A stretch of DNA of 64,000 bases from Nematopogon swammerdamellus (Eukaryota > Arthropoda > Insecta > Lepidoptera > Adelidae): the NCBI GenBank assembly GCA_946902875.1, contig OX336339.1, positions 23,777,349-23,841,348 on the forward strand, in the 5' to 3' direction. Below the pieces are notes generated by a model, which was given only the letters and a program-made list of their open reading frames with translations, was not told where the DNA came from and made no database searches. Positions 12,601 to 21,600 of this stretch are shown piece after piece; the first letter of the stretch is position 1; each line of letters opens with the position of its first letter. A program made the position numbers and the translations under genes.

Positions 12601-15600
12601 GAAAAATAAAAAAAAATTCAGTACACATTGCATGTGGATATTGTTGGGTGTCTTATAAAATAATTTTTCAAGAAAATTTTTGAAAATGAAATTTTAACGT
12701 CACTTTTTTGTTTAAGTCAATAGGTGGTGAGATATCCGAATCAGACATCAGTCTTTTAAATTATTAATTTTATAAAAAAATCTGTTACAGTGTTATGTAT
12801 TTTATTTTATGTTTAAAAATAAACTATTTCCATTGCAGAATTTGACCCAGAACCATGTCCAAAATGGCAATGTCTCAGCGATCTTCTAACGAAAGAGATT
12901 CCCGAAGAAGTTAAGAAAAAAACTGGAGAACTCAAGAATACGAAAATATTGATCTTGTGTCAAGACAACAGAACATGCTCCCAACTGAACGACTTCCTAA
13001 CAATGGGGCCAAACAAATGCTTGTTCTATTCTGCGTTTAGGAAAGATGTTCCCGTTAATACAATTTCCAGCAAATATAAGGCTGTGGGGAAAAAGTTGCA
13101 GACGGATTTAGGTAAATGAGACCACTTTATTGTGAAAAAGAAAAGCTTATTTGGACGCAACCATATGCGCAAAATTAGTTAAGGAGATTTCACAATACCT
13201 ACATTAATGTGTTTTCTCAAAACCATAGTTACACGTTACAAGAAGCGTTGGACACTGGGTGACCAAGCTCAAGTGACAGTGGGCTGAGCACTGTAGGTCC
13301 CTTCCCTTCTACCTTACTAGGTGGTAGAGTTTAACTCGCCCGGGTTGAGACCACCGCACTGAATGAAAGGTCGTTCGACGACTATGTAAATAGTTCGTGT
13401 TTTTCCGTGGAGTTCATTGTAGCCGGCACGACCGAAGGGCAACACTGACATGGCACCTAGTTGACCAAGGTGTTATGGACTGACATCACAGATGTAGTAG
13501 GTGATGTAGCCAACAAAAGATAAATTGATAAGTTGATGTTTACTACTTTTACATAACTAATGATAATGATGTTTGCTAAATGTGTTCTTATATAGCAAAT
13601 ATTTACGCTTGAATTTTTTTTTATGTCATCTAGTATGGGTTTCTGAGTCCGAGGGGTCAAAGCACATGCTCCGACCAGCCAATATCACCTTCGAGAAGAT
13701 GCCATACTGGGGACTTCCCTTCGGATTGCTGGCTATACTGAACTATAAGACACAGCCAAGGCTGCTATGCGACCATCTTACTTCCACTTAAATTGACCTA
13801 AATTCATTTGTCGTAATGTCGAAAAGTCACATTTCATCTACCTTTTGCAGGCAAAAAAGAATTGAAGAAGAAAACAAAAACGAAAAACGAGAATACGACG
13901 GAAGATGCATCTGAGAACTCGGCAGAGGAGGACGAAGATATGTTCGCGGAAGAGTGCAACAAATCCAACTACGTGTTGACTTTGACGCAAGTCGTTGGAG
14001 ACAAAACGTCGGAAATAAACGAGTCCACATTCGAGCCATTCTCTCAAGTATGTAATTAATAATATTTATCAGTTTTTTTTTTATGGAAACTGACACGGTT
14101 GGCTACGTCACCTACAACATCTGTGATGTCAGCCCATAACACCGGGTGGACTTGGTGCCACGTCAGTGCTTCCCTTCGGTTGTGCCGGCTACACTAAACT
14201 GGACGGAAAAAACAAACTATTTACATAGCCGTTTCGACCGACCTTTCATTCAGTGTGGTGGTACCAACCCGGGCGGGTTAAACCCTACCACCTAGTAATA
14301 TAAGAAGGGAGTCATATCCCTTAGTCGCCTTTTACGACATACACGGGGAGAGATGCAGTGGGGATATTCTTTTAAAGTACCGGCCCCACACGGTTTGTGT
14401 GATGTTTGATGTGATGTGTGATGTCAGCTCATAATACCTTTGTGAACTAAGTGCCATGTCAGTGCTTCCCTTAGGTCTATATTTCTAACAGTTTTTAAAT
14501 GTTTTATGTTTCAGATGGAAAACATGGATATAACTACAATAGCGACGGAAACCCCTTTAATATGCATCCAAACGTTCAAAGAGAACGGCAACTTTTATTC
14601 GCTGGAGAAAACACTAGACGCTCTTCGTCCCGAGTACATAGTGATGTACCACAGCGACGTGGCTGCTATACGTCAGATCGAAGTGTTCGAATGTAGGAAG
14701 CAAGTGGGCGATCCAGTTGCTACTGTATATCTTATATTGCACAATCAGACTGTCGAGGAGCAGGCCTATCTGACGTCTTTGAAGAGAGAGAAGCAGGCGT
14801 TCGAACACTTGATACAAACGAAGAGCGTGAGTTTCCTTTGGAAGTAAATTTTAATGTTATACACTTGACGCAGAATGTGGAAAGCTGGTGTCTGAGCTAA
14901 CATTTTTTTTTTATTGAATACGCGACATGGCTCCACGCATAAGGTGTCTAACGACGCCCATGGGAATTCGGTCGTATACTCTTCCAGGAAAAAATTATGT
15001 AACTCACAAATTATATATGACACACTGAATTTCTGACATGCCTCATAAAAAAGCTGACTTAGGGATTATGACAAATTTGTAATACTTTCGTGCAAGAACT
15101 TTGATACCCTAAACCCAATTAATTTGTTCTTCAAATATCAAACTATATAAATTTATAAGTCTAACAGAGACTGTCAAAATTTGATGGTATCACTTGTAAT
15201 AAGAACCAATGAAATAAATTTACAATATGGCCAGTAGGAGGACCCTACGGATACACAGCTACACTTTTGTGTATACACTCGATGTATACATCGAGTGTCG
15301 GCGTGTATGCAGCGGTGTTTGATGTAGCTACACTAGTGTCCGTACACAATGCAGTGTCACGCCGGCCGCCGTGTGGACAGGTCGTGTACGAGTGTCAGTG
15401 GTGGTGTACAAGTGTTTCAAACGGGTGCAACTTGTCCCCTACACTTTTATAGATTCTACGACCGCGAGGACCCATTGGAAGCATACTATTAATAATTCTA
15501 GGAGAAACTTTCTCCAGAAAATATTCGAAACATCGGCGGACATGCAAATGAAGTTTTTGTAGAATTCTGGTTCTTCATTTCTCAGTTCTACTATGTAGAA

Positions 15601-18600
15601 GGCTATTATATGCACCCAGCCCCTCTCTTCTCTTTATCCACTCTTTCACCCACACTGATCTTTTTCTGTGTCGACGGCGCGTCGTCTGATTATCACCCAC
15701 AACACTACAACACGTTCGTCCATGGCGGATAACTCAGCACAAATGTCGGAGTCAGTGTACCGCAACTTGTTATGTAGCCATCGTGTAGACCGCACAGCCA
15801 CAAAATGTCCACTTGATGCGGTACACTAATGTATACACCTATACACCGGTATCGTGTAGACACGTCAGACATTTGTGTCGCAACAAATGTAAATGTAAGT
15901 GTATACGTGTATGTCAACCTGGATTCCTCTAAGATTATCTCGCCGGTATATCTCTCTCTTCTTCTGTATCCGTGAGGTAATCCTAACATTAGTGGAGCCA
16001 TTGACAATCAAGACAATAATCCTGCTAACCTCAATTGGGCCTAAAAATATATGTAAAACACGCGACTGAGCAATTTTATCGACTAAAGTTATCTGAATTT
16101 TTCTGAACAGGTTATGGTGGTGCCAACCTACCAAGATGGCAAAAGCGACGACGCTTTCAACTTGCATGTTGAGGAGCAGGATGAAACTGTCGACACTAGA
16201 AAAGCAGGTTACTCAATCAGGAACCCTATTTATACATACACTAGCTGTGCCCGCGGCTCCGCCCGCTCTCATATTTCACTTCACTGCTAACCTCATAAGC
16301 CATTTAACGTGATGAAAAGTGGCCTATAATTGATAGGAAGAACCAAGCTATCCGTAGAAACAAACTGTATTAAGATCGGTTCAGTGGTTCTCAAGTTATA
16401 AGCGGACAGACAGACATACAGAAAGAAGACGTTGGATTTTATTAAAGGTAAGGAGGAAGGATACATACATACCACACGATATTTCCCGACAGTCGGGGTA
16501 AGCACAGTAAGCATGTCTTAATCATTTGTCACCTCCCTAACTACACAAAAAAGTAACTGTGTGGGGTCGGTACTTAATAAGAATAGTCCCACTGCATCTC
16601 TCCCGTGCTGCTCTGAGTTTTTATAAGTTTTTATATTTTATTTACTTAGCGGTCCACAGACTCCTTTAAGTAAGTAAACGGAAATTATTTTTGACTTTTT
16701 AAGAGTGGGAGTTTCTTTTAATTTGTAATTAAACTTTTATTTCAAGCTTTTTAAAAAAATTTACTGCATGCAAATCGGTCCACTTTTTAAATTAATTAAT
16801 TATTTTATTACTTAATTACTTGATTATTTCATTACAAATCTAGCTAACAACCATCCCGATTAAACCAGCTTTCCAATAAAAAAACCTGCACCCAAATCGG
16901 TCCATCCGTTTGGGAGCTACGATGCCTCAGACAGACACACCCATACACACGCACACATTAAACTTATATATAACACCTGTTTTCATCGGAGGTTAAAAAA
17001 ACACATGGATTCACAAACAATCAATATGCGAATCAAATATAAATTTTTAAATCAACGTGCTTGCAATGAGTCAGCCTCTATAGCTCAGTGGTGCAGACAG
17101 TTGGCTGTCGCTATTGATTGTTAAGCAACGCTGGGCGCTGTCAGTTCTTGGATGGGTGACCGCTCGACCGTTGGAGGCTGACCGTGGTTCGGATTCCACG
17201 TAAAACTGTAGGTCCCTTCCCTTCTTACCCGCCCGGGTTGGTACCACCGCACTGAATGAAACGTCGGTCGAAACGGCTATGTAAATAGTTTGTGTTTTCC
17301 GTCCAGTTCAGTGTAGCCGGCACGACCGAAGGGAAGCACTGACATGGCTCACCCGGTGTTATGGGCTGACATCACGGATGTTGTAGGAGATGTAGACAAC
17401 CGTGGCAGTTTCCATAAAAAAAAAAAATTTATAAAAGAAATAATGATGTTCCCAGGCGGCCAGAAGAGTGAAAGTAAAGAGAAGCCGATGGTGATAGTGG
17501 ACATGAGGGAGTTTCGCTCCGATCTGCCGGCTCTGCTGCACAAACGAGGCATTCACATCGAGCCAGTCACCATAACCGTAAGTGAAACTCACAACTACAT
17601 ATGAACATTATTTGAATAAATTTTTTTAATTCATTTATTTCAGAGAAACATACATTTATAAATATCTTAAATTAATAAATAGATAATAAATTCATAAACT
17701 AGTAAAGTTTCTACAATTTGGCTAAACTATAAAAAAATATGTCAGCACTTTTAAATAAAAACCGGCCAAGTGCGAGTCGAACTCACGCACCGAGGATTCC
17801 GTATCGCCATTTCATGGTCAGCGCCACTCACGCCATCTATGGCGTGTTTTATGAAATGCATCTTTTAGTTAAAATTCATGATTGGTTAAAATGCTGCATA
17901 CTATTTTCGGTAGATGGCGTGCACACTTTTTAGCTTCTTATATGGGGACCCCCGTGAATTTTTCACTTTTTCTTATTTTTATTATTTGTTGTCATATCGG
18001 TCATAATAAAACATATTGTGTGAAAATTTCAACGGGGTACCTATTACGGTTCAAGAGATACAGCCCTCGGACAGACAGACACACAAGACGGCGTAGGCTT
18101 AGTAATAGGGTCCCATGCCGGATACGGAACCCTAAAAATGGCTACACTATTGAAAATTTCATTACACCTACCTAGCATTAGTACTCAATGCAGAGTGATT
18201 GTTGCAGTATTGTTAATATATAACAGAGGATCGTGCGAAGCAATGTGAAGTATTAACAGGTTTTTTATGTATTATTTTTGCAGGTCGGCGACTACATCTT
18301 AACCCCGGAGATCTGCGTGGAGCGAAAGTCGATCTCGGATCTGATCGGCTCTCTCAACTCGGGCCGGCTCTACACGCAGTGCACGCAGATGTGTCGCCAC
18401 TACACGCGGCCCGTTCTCCTCATTGAGTTCGACCAGAACAAGCCGTTCAATCTACAGGTGAATGTTTGAAAAAAAACTGACAATTGACGTTTGGGAGGTA
18501 CAATACAATGCACACCACACGCCGTATCCCAAACAATCGGGCTAAGCAGAGTAATCAGTGTTGTGCTGCAATTAAAATTACAGCACAACACTGACCACTT

Positions 18601-21600
18601 TAGCAAAATATTCAGACAAGATAACATATCAGGCAGCAAGTAAGGCACGAAGGCTCACCTGCTGCATGACTAGGTGGAAAGACCGCGCCAAGGTGAGAGG
18701 TGGCTATCCTGTCGCCCTTATGGACGGCATCTCATCCTTATCCCTTAGTCGGCGGGTGGCCGAGTGGTTTGGGCATCGGCTTCTCAATGTCCGTGGTTCG
18801 AAGCCCGTCGGCGTGTACCAATGAGTTTTTTCTGACGAAAAAATTTACTTGCATACCTACACCTGCTGCTTCACCGTTCAGAACCGGTGTAAAACTGTAG
18901 GTCCCTTCCCTTGCCCCTTACTTACTAGGTGGTAGGCTCAAATTGTAGCCGACTGGGTTGGTACCACCGTACTGGATGTAAGATGGCCGCATAGCAGCCT
19001 CGGTTGTGTTCTCCTCTAGTCCAGTATAGCCAGCAATCCAGGGAAGTCTCCGGTATGGCACCTACCTTCTCGGAGGTGATATTGGCTGGTCGAAGCATGC
19101 GCTTTGGCCCCTCTGACTCAGCCACCCATACCGGATTACTTTTATTTATTTATTTTTTAATGAACAACCAGCTCTAGCTGATGTGATCATATCAGTTTTT
19201 TTTTCAGATAATGAATGATTAAAATGTTTTTTTTTTCATAACATAAAAAAAAATTTGTTGCTTTGGTTTGGCGTTGGCTCTAGGCCTGCAAACTAGTCCC
19301 GCTTGGTTGGGGACCTTCGTGCAAAACCCCGCGATCTCCAGCCACCCCAGCCAGCCTATGTCTTCAATGAAAGCCACAAGTCTACTGGGGTGTCTGTCTG
19401 CAGACCTCTGCAACGGAAGATGGAGAACGGAGTATGTCCCTTCGTTGGTTGTCAAGCACACTGCACTCCAACAAAACATGCTCGGCTGTTTCATCTGTCG
19501 CCAAGCATCCCCTGCACAGTGGGCTATCCGTAACACCCATGGTGTGTAAATGTCTCTAGTGAGCAGTGGCCGCTCATCAGACCAACGGCTATTCTTAGCT
19601 TAGCCCGGGCCAGGTTGATAAGCTTCCTTTTTTTAATCAAATGCGATTGTTTTAAAACTGACGTTGATTGATGTGTCGTTTCAGGGTAACCTGGTGCTGT
19701 CATCGGACATGTCCGGAGCAGAGGTGCAACAGAAGCTGCAACTCCTCACGATACACTTCCCCAGGCTCAAGCTGGTCTGGTCACCCAGCCCGTATGCAAC
19801 AGCAGAGCTCTTTTATGAACTGAAGGTAATGTACCATTTTCAAGGTTTTATGTTTTAGTTTTATGTTAGCCTCGGTAGTTCAGTGCTGCGGTCGGTCGAC
19901 TGTTGGTCGGATCATAAGCACACATGGGCGCGGACAGTGGATGGATGGGTGACCGCTCGACCGTTGGAGGCTTACCGTGGTTCAGATTCCACGTAAAACT
20001 GTAGCCTTACCTTACTAGGTGCTAGGGTCTAACCCGCCCGGGTTGGTACCACCACATCGAATGAAAGGTCGGTTGAAACGGCTATGTAAATAGTTCGTGT
20101 TTTCCATCTAGATCAGTGTAGCCGGCACGACCGAAGGAAAGAACCTAGTTCACCAAGGTGTTATGGGCTAACATCACGGATGTAGTAGGTGATGTAGCCA
20201 ACCGTGTCAGTTCCCATAAAAGAAAAATCTAATTACGTGTTTCCAGCCAGTTCACTGTAGCCGACACGAATGAGGGAATCGCTGACATCGCAAGTAGTTC
20301 CTGTAGAGACAAGATGGAATGGGCTGACATAAAGTGTTGGCTTAGTAGATTCCATAAAAAATCTGTCACTTTTTAGACGTTTTTTTTTCTTCTTTGTCTT
20401 CCCTGGCTCTGTGCGATCTCAGGTAACAAGATAAAAAGGCAGGCGATTGCCTCAATGGCTACACCGAACACATCTGGGCTCATTGCTAGTAGAATGTTAG
20501 AATGAGCGGCAGGTGGCAGAGTTGCCTGGGCGTCGGCTTTTCTTGCGGGAGGACCGAGGTTCGAATCCAGTTGGCGTGTACCAATGAGTACCTACACCTG
20601 CTGCTTCAGTCAGAACTGGTATAAAACCGTAGGTCCCTTCCCTTCCCTCGTAGGCTCAAATTGTAGCCGACTGGGTTGGTACTAACGTTATGGATGTAAA
20701 ATGGCCGCATAGTAGCCTTGGCTGTTTTCTAGTCCAGTATAGCCAAGCCAGAAATCCAAAGGGTAGTCCCCGATATGGCACCTATCTTCTCGGAGGTCAT
20801 ATTGGCTGGTCAGAGTTTTTTTTTCTTCAATCTAGCACATGTTATTGAGTGGCCACTCTTGCATTCTAGACGGCTTGCGTCAAGCCTCATCTAGTCAGCA
20901 TTTTTTTTTATGTAAGCCAACATGGGTGGCTGTGTCGAGGGACCAATGGTACAGTCGACAGAGCCAAAAACCCCTCTCCTCGCGAAACCACTCTCGGTGA
21001 GGTGCCATGCCAGCAGATTTGCGGACTGTTGCTAGACGTCGTATCAACGGGCTAGACAAGCCCGTTGATACGACGTTTCAAGATATTGACAAGGCCGTGT
21101 AGCAGAACTAGTTCAGTGCTCGACCTCCCTCTCTCTACCTATACAAATTATGTATGGGGCTTCCAGTGAGGCCCGATAAAAAGCTCTTTCCATGTAGGAG
21201 CTTATCGACATCAGTTGTAACCGTAATAAAAAATCACTATTTACTTCAGCAAGGCCGCAAAAACCCCAACACAGAAGAAACAATGACTCTGCAAGGGGAC
21301 TCTGGTGCCGACGATGTGAATTACGAACGCTACAACACATTGGTGCACGATTTCCTGCGGAAGCTGCCCGGAGTTTCTTCAAAGAACATCAGCCGACTTA
21401 TGAACAGGGGCATTTCATTGGAGCATCTCATTACATTGGATCAGGTACGTAATTTGCTCTTCCCCATTTATTTGAAGAGTAATTCGGCCCAAATAGCAGT
21501 TTCAGCACAGTTTTAACAAATTTTAAATGTTTGCAGAATGTATGAGCCATTCGGGTTGTCTTTTGCAGCACCATATTGAGGTTGGCAATACAAAAGGCGA

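Noticed and set aside
17076..17240. tRNA or 5S rRNA gene
   Set aside because: It is the head of an S1 SINE: mixed tRNA/5S-like pieces, followed by a shared body and A tail, present in many copies.
18749..18835. tRNA-Ser gene
   Set aside because: The tRNA-like fold is followed directly by the S2 SINE body and recurs at 8850-9252, 42407 and 43412.
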